Assembly (NCBI GenBank): GCA_963803575.1
Contig: CAWDMW010000001.1
Coordinates: forward strand, 124,001 to 188,000
Direction: 5' to 3'
Origin: CAWDMW01 sp963803575
Lineage (GTDB): Bacteria; Pseudomonadota; Alphaproteobacteria; Rickettsiales; UBA998
Length of the DNA stretch: 64,000 bases
Each line of letters opens with the position of its first letter. Position 1 is the stretch's first letter. The position numbers were made by a program, and so were the translations under genes. Shown here in pieces: positions 27,469 through 36,062 of this stretch. The notes beneath the pieces were generated by a model that worked only from the letters and a program-made list of their open reading frames with translations, was not told the DNA's origin and searched no databases.

Positions 27469-27792
27469 TCATCCTTTTAACTCGTTGATGTCCTGCACAG
27501 CAATGGAGTCATGATTGCGAGCAAAAATCACCAATATAGCGAGGCCAATTGCGGCTTCAGCAGCGGCAATCGTTAATATAAATATGACGAATATTTGCCC
27601 TGCAATGTCACCAAGATGAACCGAGAAAGCCGTAAAATTAATATTGACCGCAAGCAACATAAGCTCGATAGACATTAGTATGGTAATAACATTTTTCTGG
27701 TTCAGAATAATACCGCAAATACCTATTACAAATAATACGGTAGAAATAGCCAGATAATGAAATAATCCTATATCAGCAAATAGTACGTTCAC
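27469..27792 (-). CDS. nuoK: NADH-quinone oxidoreductase subunit K
   Basis: A 107-residue, three-helix membrane subunit. It shows FVIGICGIILNQKNVITILMSIELMLLAVNINF, whose glutamate in the second helix is essential for proton coupling (the stretch runs near residues 20-52), and a third helix with AAAEAAIGLAI. The start overlaps the nuoJ stop by four bases. Length and motif order fit the family fully. Confidence 0.95.
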   Translation of the reverse strand: MNVLFADIGLFHYLAISTVLFVIGICGIILNQKNVITILMSIELMLLAVNINFTAFSVHLGDIAGQIFVIFILTIAAAEAAIGLAILVIFARNHDSIAVQDINELKG

Positions 27793-28424
27793 AACTCTAT
27801 TCCCTTACCCGTTTGAATATCAACCAACTCAACCGATTCACTACGCTGACGACGCAATTGCATTGAAATATTTTGACGTTTCACTGATGCCTGATGCCTT
27901 AATGTCAGTACAATAGCTCCAACCATTGCAACAAATAACACCATGCCCGCCACTAAAAACACGTATGCATAGTCAGTGTATAATACAAGGCCAATTTGCT
28001 CTGCATTTGTGACCTCTGGTTGCGGAAGCGGCCTGGCATTTAAGGAAGGCTTAGTTACCCAAAGTTGGGGAGTTGTATAAGAGATATACATTACCGCACC
28101 AACGGATATCAGAAAAGAGAGGGACAATATTAAGCCAGCCGGCAGATAACGTGAATAGCCCTGTCGCCATTTGGCAAAGTCGATGTCCATCATCATAACA
28201 ACAAACAAGAACAGAACCGCCACTGCGCCGACATATACAATAACCAGTGTCATGGCGACGTATTCCGCACCAATCAACACAAAAAGAGCAGCAGCGTTGA
28301 AGAAAGCGAAGATCAAAAACAACACGGAATGCACAGGATTACGTGAGGTAATCACCATAATGCCAGAGAAAAGCATTAGAGCAGCAAACACATAAAATAC
28401 GCTATTTAAAACCAAATTTTCCAT
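27789..28424 (-). CDS. nuoJ: NADH-quinone oxidoreductase subunit J
   Basis: A 211-residue membrane subunit with five helices. The conserved NPVHSVLFLIFAFFNAAALFVL and VYVGAVAVLFLFVVMM segments are present, the latter holding the flexible pi-bulge helix. Two starts are possible: GTG at 28436 and ATG at 28424; I chose the ATG because it gives the usual amino terminus, but neither has a good ribosome-binding site. A 13-base hairpin (ACAAT-GAA-ATTGT, 28435-28447) sits just upstream. The 86-base gap to nuoI is the widest in the operon. Confidence 0.95.
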   Translation of the reverse strand: MENLVLNSVFYVFAALMLFSGIMVITSRNPVHSVLFLIFAFFNAAALFVLIGAEYVAMTLVIVYVGAVAVLFLFVVMMMDIDFAKWRQGYSRYLPAGLILSLSFLISVGAVMYISYTTPQLWVTKPSLNARPLPQPEVTNAEQIGLVLYTDYAYVFLVAGMVLFVAMVGAIVLTLRHQASVKRQNISMQLRRQRSESVELVDIQTGKGIEL

Positions 28425-28510
28425 AGATACGATCACAATGAAATTGTATTATCATGCGCATTGAACAAAACGCAAGCAAAGTTTGAGTCAGGCATCATTT
28501 CTCAATCATT

Positions 28511-28999
28511 TTATCTGTAAGGTGCGTCAGCCATCAATGATGCGGCTAATTGAGGCTCCCAACGCTCACCATTATCTAACAATTTTTGCTTATTATAAAA
28601 CAACTCTTCACGTGTTTCCGTAGCGAATTCAAAGTTAGGCCCCTCAACAATAGCGTCCACAGGACACGCTTCCTGACAAAACCCGCAATAAATACATTTT
28701 GTCATGTCAATATCATAACGGGTTGTGCGGCGCGATCCATCAGTTCGTTCTTCCGCTTCAATCGTGATTGCCTGCGCCGGACAAATAGCCTCACACAATT
28801 TGCAAGCAATGCAACGTTCTTCACCGTTAGGGTAGCGTCTTAATGCATGTTCACCACGGAATCTTGGGCTTAAAGCACCTTTTTCATAAGGGTAGTTGAT
28901 AGTAACTGGCTTCTTAAAGAAGTATTTTAACGTCAACCAGAAACCTAGCACTATTTCTTTCAGAATCAACGACTTGGCGCTTTGAATAATCACAGACAT
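28511..28999 (-). CDS. nuoI: NADH-quinone oxidoreductase subunit I
   Basis: A 162-residue peripheral subunit with two [4Fe-4S] clusters, N6a and N6b. The ligands are C63-x2-C66-x2-C69-x3-C73 in CIACKLCEAICP and C102-x2-C105-x2-C108-x3-C112 in CIYCGFCQEACP. It passes electrons from NuoG toward the quinone site. It starts eight bases after nuoH. Confidence 0.97.
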   Translation of the reverse strand: MSVIIQSAKSLILKEIVLGFWLTLKYFFKKPVTINYPYEKGALSPRFRGEHALRRYPNGEERCIACKLCEAICPAQAITIEAEERTDGSRRTTRYDIDMTKCIYCGFCQEACPVDAIVEGPNFEFATETREELFYNKQKLLDNGERWEPQLAASLMADAPYR

Positions 29000-29007
29000 A
29001 AAGGCTC

Positions 29008-30021
29008 TTATACAGGAAGAAGGTTGTTATATTTCAGGTAGGATGCAGTTAGCACAACCCATAATAAAGAGATTGGCAAAAAGACTTTCCACCCTAATCG
29101 CATCAGCTGGTCATAGCGATAACGTGGCAAGGTGGCACGCGCCCATATGAAGACATACAATAAGAATACTACTTTTAATACAAACCATATAATGCCCGGC
29201 ACTGCACTTAACCATGCATGATCGAATGGTGGCAGCCACCCTCCTAAGAACATGACAACAGTAATGGCGCTCATCAGAATCATGTTGGCATATTCACCCA
29301 GAAAAAACAGCGCAAATGTCATAGAAGAATATTCCACGTTATATCCAGACACCAGCTCTGCCTCGGCCTCTGGCAAATCAAACGGATGACGGTTCGTTTC
29401 TGCTAATGCTGAAATAAAGAAAATGATAAACATCGGGAAAAGCGGGGAAAACGCAAACCATCCCTGCTCTTTTTGCGCTAGTATAATATCAGTTAAGTTG
29501 AGTGAACCAACCATCAAAAGCACTGTAATAATCACTAATCCAATAGAGACTTCATAGGATACCATTTGTGCAGCAGACCGGATAGCGCCTAAGAAAGCAT
29601 ACTTGGAATTACTCGCCCATCCAGCCATGATAATGCCATAAACCCCAAGAGATGAAATGGCAAAAATGTATAATACACCTACATTAATATCAGCCAAAAC
29701 AAATTCTGCATGTACGGGAATCACTGCCCAGCCAAGCAATGCGAGCATAAATGTGGTCATAGGCGCAAGGATAAAAACAGCCTTGCTCGATTTAGTCGGG
29801 ATAATTACTTCTTTCAGAAAAAGCTTTAACCCATCCGCAAGCGGTTGAAACAGCCCAAAAGGCCCAACAACATTGGGGCCTCTTCGCAATTGCATTGCGG
29901 CAATGACTTTGCGTTCCATATAGGTCAGGTAAGCAACCGATAATATTAACGGTATTGTAACCATCAGAATACGTAAAAGCTGCTCAAACAGCGGCATAAA
30001 TGTTTCGAGCAACATTTCCAT
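29008..30021 (-). CDS. nuoH: NADH-quinone oxidoreductase subunit H
   Basis: A 337-residue membrane subunit at the quinone-binding site with about eight helices. Diagnostic segments are YMERKVIAAMQLRRGPNVVG, the loop GWASNSKYAFLGAIRSAAQMVSYE, and AETNRHPFDLPEAEAELVSGYN. Its ATG shares one base with the stop codon of nuoG. Confidence 0.97.
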   Translation of the reverse strand: MEMLLETFMPLFEQLLRILMVTIPLILSVAYLTYMERKVIAAMQLRRGPNVVGPFGLFQPLADGLKLFLKEVIIPTKSSKAVFILAPMTTFMLALLGWAVIPVHAEFVLADINVGVLYIFAISSLGVYGIIMAGWASNSKYAFLGAIRSAAQMVSYEVSIGLVIITVLLMVGSLNLTDIILAQKEQGWFAFSPLFPMFIIFFISALAETNRHPFDLPEAEAELVSGYNVEYSSMTFALFFLGEYANMILMSAITVVMFLGGWLPPFDHAWLSAVPGIIWFVLKVVFLLYVFIWARATLPRYRYDQLMRLGWKVFLPISLLWVVLTASYLKYNNLLPV

Positions 30022-32090
30022 TAGGCAGCTTCCTTTGTCTGTTGCATAATTTCACGGACACATGCGGCCATGGTGGGCGATACTCTGCTAATAGGGTCTG
30101 TCATATAGAAATTCTCTATCGTATGATAGAATGGTGCTGAGTCAATTTTTCCATGCGTTACCTTGTCCGTTGTATGTAATGAAAGCATAGGCACCTGATC
30201 TAATTCAGATAAGTGAGGATACATATTATGCATGTGCTGGCGCATCTGGCCTAATGAGTTGTAAGGCAGTGAATGGCCAAGCCTATCTGACAAGGCGCGG
30301 ATAATCTGCCAGTCTTCTTTTGCTTCACCCGGAGCAAATGTTGCACGTGCCGCGCGTTGCACGCGCCCTTCCATGTTCACATAAGTGGCATCTTTCTCCG
30401 TGTAAGCAGCACCTGGCAAAATCACGTCTGCCCGCTCGGCTCCTTTGTCACCATGATGTCCCTGATACACAACAAATGCATCAGACAGATAGCTTGTGTC
30501 AAATTCATCCGCTCCCAGCAAATAGACAAACCGAATATCTTTTGATGACACGGCGTCCATAATACCAGACAACCCTGTATCACAAACAAACCCAACATCT
30601 ATTCCACCAACACGCGCAGCAGCATGATGCAACAAATTAAACCCATTCCATTCATCACGTACTGCATAATGCGATGCAAACTGCTTTACATGATGATAGA
30701 TAGACTCACTATCAGAACGTGTTAGCGCAGCCATGCCCATAATGACCATTGGATAGTCTGCCTGCTCCAGCACATCACAGATATCATGCTTTCCTGTCAT
30801 CATATCGCGTAACACTGACGGATCAGACCCTAAATGCTCTACGGGGTACGTTAAATCGTACGATTCACCAACAGAAAATAATTTTAATTCTCCTTCAAGA
30901 TAACGCTTGCGGATACGGCTATTAACCAGCGGTGCCTCACAGCGTGGATTCACACCAACCATCACAATTGCATCAGCCTGCTCTATACCGGCAATCGTAC
31001 TATTAAACAAATAATCCGAGCGTGATATTGATGGCAGGTAAGCCCCATCCTGACGGCATTCCACTGTATTGCAGCCTAAATTATGCATTAATTCTTTCAG
31101 TGCTACCATACTCTCAACGCAGGCAAGATCACCAGCAATCGCGGCCATCTGACTGCCCTGCAATCCTGATGCTTTTTCAGCAATCACATTAAACGCTTCT
31201 TCCCACGAAGCAGGAGTCAGCTTGCCTTCACGGCGCACATAAGGACGGTCAAGCCGTTGCGTTTTCAACCCATCGCATGCGTAACGCGTTTTGTCCGAAA
31301 TCCACTCTTCATTGATGTCTTCATGGAGTCGTGGTAAAACCCTTAACACGGCGTTCCCGCGAACATCCACACGAATATTGCTACCCACCGCGTCCATTAC
31401 GTCAATGCTTTCAATTTTCTTTAATTCCCATGGACGAGCGGCAAAGGCATAAGGCTTTGATGTCAATGCGCCAACGGGGCATAAGTCGATGATATTGCCA
31501 GACATTTCCGAATGCAACGCCTGCTCAACATATGTTGTTACTTCCATACCCTCGCCGCGCCCGGTGGCACCAAGTTCCGGAACACCCGCAACATCCTCCA
31601 TAAACCGAATGCAACGAGTACACTGAATGCAGCGTGTCATGTGCGTTTTAATTAAAGGTCCCATATACTTATCTTCTACGGCGCGCTTCATGTCGTCATA
31701 ACGGCTATAATTCTGACCATAATACATAGCCTGATCCTGCAAGTCACACTCGCCGCCCTGATCGCATATCGGGCAATCAAGCGGGTGATTAATCAGCAGA
31801 AACTCCATCACCCCTTCACGGGCTTTCTTCACCATTTCAGAATCAGTGCGCACTTTTGGCGGGGAACCATCACGTCCGGGGCGCATATCACCGACACCCA
31901 TGGCACAGGAAGCAACCGGCTTAGGCGCACCCACTGCTTCAACAAGGCACATGCGGCAATTACCGGCAATTTTCAAACGTTCATGATAACAAAAGCGAGG
32001 AATCTCAATACCTACCTGTTCACAGGCCTGAATCAATGTAAGGCCATCCTCAAATTCGTAATCTGTACCGTTAATATTCACAGTAGGCAT
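30021..32090 (-). CDS. nuoG: NADH-quinone oxidoreductase subunit G
   Basis: A 689-residue iron-sulfur subunit. The amino-terminal [2Fe-2S] site begins at C34 in the segment RFCYHERLKIAGNCRMC; HPLDCPICDQGGECDLQD supplies the His-plus-three-Cys [4Fe-4S] cluster, and CIQCTRCIRF with a distant cysteine gives the next. The remainder is a molybdopterin-oxidoreductase-like domain without cofactor, as in other NuoG. The length is normal for alphaproteobacteria. The gene lies 25 bases after nuoF. Confidence 0.96.
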   Translation of the reverse strand: MPTVNINGTDYEFEDGLTLIQACEQVGIEIPRFCYHERLKIAGNCRMCLVEAVGAPKPVASCAMGVGDMRPGRDGSPPKVRTDSEMVKKAREGVMEFLLINHPLDCPICDQGGECDLQDQAMYYGQNYSRYDDMKRAVEDKYMGPLIKTHMTRCIQCTRCIRFMEDVAGVPELGATGRGEGMEVTTYVEQALHSEMSGNIIDLCPVGALTSKPYAFAARPWELKKIESIDVMDAVGSNIRVDVRGNAVLRVLPRLHEDINEEWISDKTRYACDGLKTQRLDRPYVRREGKLTPASWEEAFNVIAEKASGLQGSQMAAIAGDLACVESMVALKELMHNLGCNTVECRQDGAYLPSISRSDYLFNSTIAGIEQADAIVMVGVNPRCEAPLVNSRIRKRYLEGELKLFSVGESYDLTYPVEHLGSDPSVLRDMMTGKHDICDVLEQADYPMVIMGMAALTRSDSESIYHHVKQFASHYAVRDEWNGFNLLHHAAARVGGIDVGFVCDTGLSGIMDAVSSKDIRFVYLLGADEFDTSYLSDAFVVYQGHHGDKGAERADVILPGAAYTEKDATYVNMEGRVQRAARATFAPGEAKEDWQIIRALSDRLGHSLPYNSLGQMRQHMHNMYPHLSELDQVPMLSLHTTDKVTHGKIDSAPFYHTIENFYMTDPISRVSPTMAACVREIMQQTKEAA

Positions 32091-32115
32091 AGTGTATTGT
32101 ACCGTTTATGTTAGG

Positions 32116-33393
32116 TTATGCAGCATGAGAACTATAGCGTTCTATTCGTGCTTCAATTTCGGGTCTAAAGTGCCGTATAACCCCTTGAACAGGCCATGCA
32201 GCAGCGTCACCGAGTGCGCAAATCGTATGGCCTTCAATTTGGTAAGATACGTTGAGCAGCTTGTCAATGTCTGACTTCTGCGCACTTCCATCGGCCATAC
32301 GCTCCATCATACGCCACAACCAACCCGTACCCTCACGACACGGGGTACACTGACCACAGGATTCATGCTTATAAAACTTTGACAGCCTAGCAATTGCTTT
32401 CACAATATCCGTGCTTTTATCCATCACAATCACCGCCGCCGTTCCAAGACCAGACTGCACAGCACGCAAACTATCATAGTCCATCAGCACCGTGTCACAA
32501 ATGTCACGCGGAAGCACCGGAACAGAGGAGCCACCGGGTATAACAGCCAGCAAATTATCCCATCCGCCGCGCACACCACCAGCATGTTTCTCAATGAGTT
32601 CGCGTAACGGAATGCCCATTTCTTCTTCTACATTACATGGATTATTCACATGTCCAGAGATACAAAACACCTTTGTCCCAGCGTTATTTTCGCGCCCCAA
32701 ACCAGAAAACCATTCAGCACCACGACGCAAAATTGTTGGCACCACAGCAATAGACTCAACATTATTGACAGTCGTTGGGCACCCGTACAAACCTGCACCG
32801 GCGGGAAATGGCGGCTTCAGGCGTGGCTGCCCTTTCTTGCCTTCCAAACTTTGAATTAGTGCGGTTTCTTCGCCACATATATATGCGCCAGACCCACGAT
32901 AAACATATACATGACACGGCCACCCGGTGCCACATGCATTATCACCCAGAAACCCGGCGTTATACGCTTCGGAAATTGCATGTTCCAGATGATCCGCTTC
33001 TTCATTGAACTCACCACGTATATAGATGTAACAAGCCTGAGCCTGAATCGCGAAGCAGGCAATCAAGCAGCCTTCAATCAGCTTATGCGGCTCGTGACGC
33101 ATCATGTCACGGTCTTTACATGTTCCTGGCTCACCCTCATCGGCATTGACCACCAGATAATGCGGGCGATCCTTCACCTCTTTAGGCATAAACGACCATT
33201 TCATGCCCGTGGAGAAACCAGCCCCCCCGCGGCCTCTAAGGCCGGAAGCTTTTACCTGATCAATAATCCATTCACGACCATTGCCAATAATGGCAGATGT
33301 GCCATCCCAGTCACCTCGCGCCTGAGCGCCGTTTAGCTTCCAATCTTCAAGCCCGTAAAGATTGGTGAAAATACGATCCTTATCTTTTAGCAT
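32116..33393 (-). CDS. nuoF: NADH-quinone oxidoreductase subunit F
   Basis: A 425-residue subunit that binds NADH and FMN. GRGGAGFSTGMKW (54-66) is the nucleotide-binding loop, the GSGAYICGEETALIQSLEG block is conserved, and ESCGQCTPCREG with Cys346, Cys349, Cys352 and a later Cys392 binds cluster N3. It is the first gene of the local nuo run: 123 bases upstream lies a mechanosensitive channel gene, and nuoA-E, including its usual neighbour nuoE, are not in this window. The start at 33393 follows a weak GTGG ribosome-binding site. Confidence 0.97.
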   Translation of the reverse strand: MLKDKDRIFTNLYGLEDWKLNGAQARGDWDGTSAIIGNGREWIIDQVKASGLRGRGGAGFSTGMKWSFMPKEVKDRPHYLVVNADEGEPGTCKDRDMMRHEPHKLIEGCLIACFAIQAQACYIYIRGEFNEEADHLEHAISEAYNAGFLGDNACGTGWPCHVYVYRGSGAYICGEETALIQSLEGKKGQPRLKPPFPAGAGLYGCPTTVNNVESIAVVPTILRRGAEWFSGLGRENNAGTKVFCISGHVNNPCNVEEEMGIPLRELIEKHAGGVRGGWDNLLAVIPGGSSVPVLPRDICDTVLMDYDSLRAVQSGLGTAAVIVMDKSTDIVKAIARLSKFYKHESCGQCTPCREGTGWLWRMMERMADGSAQKSDIDKLLNVSYQIEGHTICALGDAAAWPVQGVIRHFRPEIEARIERYSSHAA

Positions 33394-33516
33394 AATCCAC
33401 TATATATTTGATTCACCATTACCATGTGTAGCACTGGCAGGCTTAAGCTGGCAAACAAAAATCCATCCTAACGCCATTTTACACACATTTTTTATATAAT
33501 AGAACACTTATATATT

Positions 33517-34377
33517 TCAAGCAGCCTGCTGTGCAGGTTCTGCATTAATATGATACATATGCACATCACGTTGTGGGAATGGGATAGAGATACCTTCTGC
33601 ATCAAAACGTAATTTAACGTTTTCCATAAAATCCCAATATAGCGGCCAGTAATCAGCGGCTTTCACCCATGGACGTACGGCAATATCGACAGAGCTTTCC
33701 CCAAGTGCATTTACCATAATCATTGGTTCTGGTTCCGGCAGCACACGATCATCGTTAGCCACCATTTCTTGCAAGATGTCTTTTGCTCTTCGCAGATCAT
33801 CATTGTAACCGATCCCAAACACCATATCTACGCGGCGTGTGTCACGAGCAGAGTAATTGGTTATTACTCCATTAATTAACGAGCCATTAGGCACAATGAT
33901 TTCTTTATTATCGGCACTACGCATTCTGGTGGTAAAGATATTAATTTCTTCCACTACACCCATAATACCCGCTGCTTCGATAAAATCTCCTGATTTAAAC
34001 GGACGAAAGGAAATAATCATCACGCCAGCCGCAAGATTTGAAAGCGACCCTTGAAGAGACAAACCAATAGCCAGACCCGCTGCTGCAAAAATGGCAGCCA
34101 GAGAGGTTGTTTCTACACCCAGCTTACTCAGCGCAGCAATCACAACAAACGCTAAGGCCAACACATTTAGGATATTACCTAAAAAGGAAGCAAGCGTCTT
34201 GTCTACGTTGCTTTTCAGCATTGCACGTTCAATGAAACCAACCAGCTTTTTCGCCACCCATTTTCCGATAATAAAAATGGCAATTGCCGCAAGAATATTG
34301 ATACCCCAATCCAGCCCTTCTTTTGCCAGAAATTCACGTACTTCCTGTAGTGTCTCAGTTGAGAGAAATGCATCCAT
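33517..34377 (-). CDS. Small-conductance mechanosensitive channel, MscS family
   Basis: A 286-residue channel that opens under membrane tension to release solutes in osmotic downshock. Three helices span about residues 20-110; the pore helix shows the Gly/Ala-rich pattern AAIFAAAGLAIGLSLQGSLSNLAAGVMI, after which RPFKSGDFIE begins the conserved beta domain and IIVPNGSLINGVITNYS forms the upper vestibule. The length equals that of the short YggB type. It is monocistronic in appearance and lies upstream of nuoF on the same strand. Confidence 0.93.
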   Translation of the reverse strand: MDAFLSTETLQEVREFLAKEGLDWGINILAAIAIFIIGKWVAKKLVGFIERAMLKSNVDKTLASFLGNILNVLALAFVVIAALSKLGVETTSLAAIFAAAGLAIGLSLQGSLSNLAAGVMIISFRPFKSGDFIEAAGIMGVVEEINIFTTRMRSADNKEIIVPNGSLINGVITNYSARDTRRVDMVFGIGYNDDLRRAKDILQEMVANDDRVLPEPEPMIMVNALGESSVDIAVRPWVKAADYWPLYWDFMENVKLRFDAEGISIPFPQRDVHMYHINAEPAQQAA

Positions 34378-34446
34378 GCTAACGTCCTTTTGTCCTGTAA
34401 TAGAACGTTTGTCTAAAGAAAATAGATGCTTATTGCAAGCAGTATG

Positions 34447-35265
34447 TTACACTGTATTTACAGAAATACCATGCAATCTCATTGCCTCGGGCAATGTATC
34501 GTCAATATGAGATGGTGTACGCCCTATACGCAACCATAATGCTGTTGCTTCATTAGTAACAGCTATATCAGCGAAAGATGTTGTATAATAATGCTGTGCC
34601 TGCCCACCTGTTGAGGTCGCCGCGCTTGCCACTCCATACGATACATCTATAGGCTGGCCATCCATTGCATTGACGGTCTGAATTTCGCATCTAACCTTTG
34701 CATTGGCATTGGTTTGCGCATTTGCATGACTCCAATGACACCCTACACGTAACGTATTTCCCGTAAGCAGCTGCGGTAGTAACAATAATGCTTGCGCGTA
34801 ACTTGTTCCAGAGCTGGGGAAGTTTAATGTGGTAATGTCTGGCTTATCAGCACCCAGTGCCACGGTGGCTAAAGGGCTACAACCATTTTGCATGGCAGGC
34901 TGCATGGATGTGGCAGGGATATGCTGAGGCGATGTCATAGCCTGCCACCCCAACACGGTATATCGCATCATGCGCTGTGCAGATTCCACCCATAGAGCAG
35001 CGCCAATACGCGGCTGAATATATCTCCAGATTTGATCGAAATACGCTACATGGTAAGCATATCCCTGCCATTCCCCTGTTGGGTTATCTCCAATTAAATG
35101 GATGTCTCCTGTTTGCGGATTAGCAACCGGCACCTGTAGCCCATAGGTTAAAGCACCTGTATATAACAAAGCGTCCAGACGCATCAGTGATTCATTAACA
35201 GTCACTTCTTTTTGAGCCTGTGAGGCTTCCAACATGGGTAAGAAAAGATGGGGAGTTGTAGTCAT
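34447..35265 (-). CDS. DUF2793-type protein, phage/gene-transfer-agent related
   Basis: A 272-residue soluble protein. The first 130 residues fit the DUF2793 domain: PHLFLPMLEASQAQKEVTVNESLMRLDALL and then TGDIHLIGDNPTGEWQGYAYHVAYFD. That domain is common in alphaproteobacterial phage tails and gene transfer agent regions. The last 140 residues look like a separate beta-rich, perhaps carbohydrate-binding part (VRCEIQTVNAMDGQPIDVSY, ATALWLRIGR). No other phage gene is nearby, so this is an isolated gene. A nine-base inverted repeat ends right at its start codon (see 35266-35306). Confidence 0.75.
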   Translation of the reverse strand: MTTTPHLFLPMLEASQAQKEVTVNESLMRLDALLYTGALTYGLQVPVANPQTGDIHLIGDNPTGEWQGYAYHVAYFDQIWRYIQPRIGAALWVESAQRMMRYTVLGWQAMTSPQHIPATSMQPAMQNGCSPLATVALGADKPDITTLNFPSSGTSYAQALLLLPQLLTGNTLRVGCHWSHANAQTNANAKVRCEIQTVNAMDGQPIDVSYGVASAATSTGGQAQHYYTTSFADIAVTNEATALWLRIGRTPSHIDDTLPEAMRLHGISVNTV

Positions 35266-35306
35266 AATAGGTATGCTTCCTGATAACGTTTACGATGATA
35301 CCTATT
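35266..35306 (-). promoter_or_regulatory. Leader inverted repeat ending at the start codon of the DUF2793 gene
   Basis: AATAGGTAT at 35266-35274 and its complement ATACCTATT at 35298-35306 form a perfect nine-base stem with a 23-base loop. In the minus-strand transcript the stem closes immediately before the ATG at 35265, and the likely ribosome-binding site AGGAAG lies inside the loop. It could be a control hairpin or, alternatively, a DNA operator between the two divergent genes. Confidence 0.5.
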
Positions 35307-35348
35307 AGGAACAGACCAAACACCAATCGGGAAGAGGCGAATTCTACA

Positions 35349-35377
35349 TTGGTATCTTGCATATTTTCTGCTATAGT
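35349..35377 (+). promoter_or_regulatory. Predicted sigma-70 promoter for the PH-SHOCT gene
   Basis: A -35 element TTGGTA (35349-35354) is followed after 17 bases by a -10 element TATAGT (35372-35377). Both match the consensus at four and five of six positions. It lies 40 bases before the ATG at 35417, which has AGGAT as its ribosome-binding site. Confidence 0.5.
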
Positions 35378-35416
35378 ACAGACATCATAGAGTAAACTAG
35401 GTGACAGGATCCGCCC

Positions 35417-35983
35417 ATGACAACAATGGAAGAAGTCAAACGACAAATTGATGCCCTGCCGCATAAATATGTTTTCTATACTAAGAAAGAAATCAAATAC
35501 CTGCCGGAAATATTGGTGCAGGGCGAAGAAATACGCGCACTTACCTCAGGGTTCAACGAAAACCGTACCGTGTTAGCAGTATGCACAAACAGGCGTATCC
35601 TTTTTATTGATAAGGGATTTTTCTTTGGCTTGAAGCAGTGGCAAATTGCTTTGGACAGAGTACAATCCATTGATGGTGATTACACAATTGGGTTTGGCAC
35701 GATCAGAGTCTGGGATGGAGCAGCACCTATTAGCCTGAACATGGTGTGGGCAAGCAGTATTGACCCATTCATTAAAACGGTACGTCAGGCAGTAGATGAT
35801 TTTCGACGGCTGGCTTTTCAGGAAGTCACAAACGCTGCACACCAGCAACGCGCGGCGACGGCGGCTGCACCGGCAGCTGTAGACGTAGCCAGTCAGATTG
35901 AGAAATTGGCACAGCTTAAAGACGCTGGCCACTTGACTGAAGCAGAATTCCAACATCAAAAACACAAGCTGCTGACCTCTTAA
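35417..35983 (+). CDS. Bacterial PH-domain protein with a C-terminal SHOCT segment
   Basis: A 188-residue soluble protein. Residues 15-125 have the seven-strand-and-helix pattern of a bacterial PH-like (YokE-type) domain, with VLAVCTNRRILFIDKGFFFGLK as its central strands. An Ala-rich linker (145-155) leads to a short SHOCT helix pair, IEKLAQLKDAGHLTEAEFQHQKHKLL, a module that mediates oligomerisation. The function is unknown; the family is often linked to membrane or protein-quality tasks. It is transcribed alone from the promoter at 35349-35377. Confidence 0.78.
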   Translation: MTTMEEVKRQIDALPHKYVFYTKKEIKYLPEILVQGEEIRALTSGFNENRTVLAVCTNRRILFIDKGFFFGLKQWQIALDRVQSIDGDYTIGFGTIRVWDGAAPISLNMVWASSIDPFIKTVRQAVDDFRRLAFQEVTNAAHQQRAATAAAPAAVDVASQIEKLAQLKDAGHLTEAEFQHQKHKLLTS

Positions 35984-36034
35984 ACATAGTGCATCGCTTG
36001 TATATGTTGCAATAATACGCTAGACCAGTATGCA

Positions 36035-36051
36035 AGCGGCCTGATGCCGCT
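36035..36051 (+). promoter_or_regulatory. GC-rich hairpin before the LplT-like gene
   Basis: AGCGGC and GCCGCT form a perfect six-base stem around a CTGAT loop, 11 bases before the ATG at 36063. There is no T-tract, so it is not a typical terminator for the gene upstream. No purine-rich ribosome-binding site is visible between it and the start codon. Confidence 0.4.
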
Positions 36052-36062
36052 GGTTTCACCCT

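Noticed and set aside
33394..33516. Search for nuoE or another short gene before nuoF.
   Set aside because: No frame of useful length with ferredoxin-like cysteines is present.
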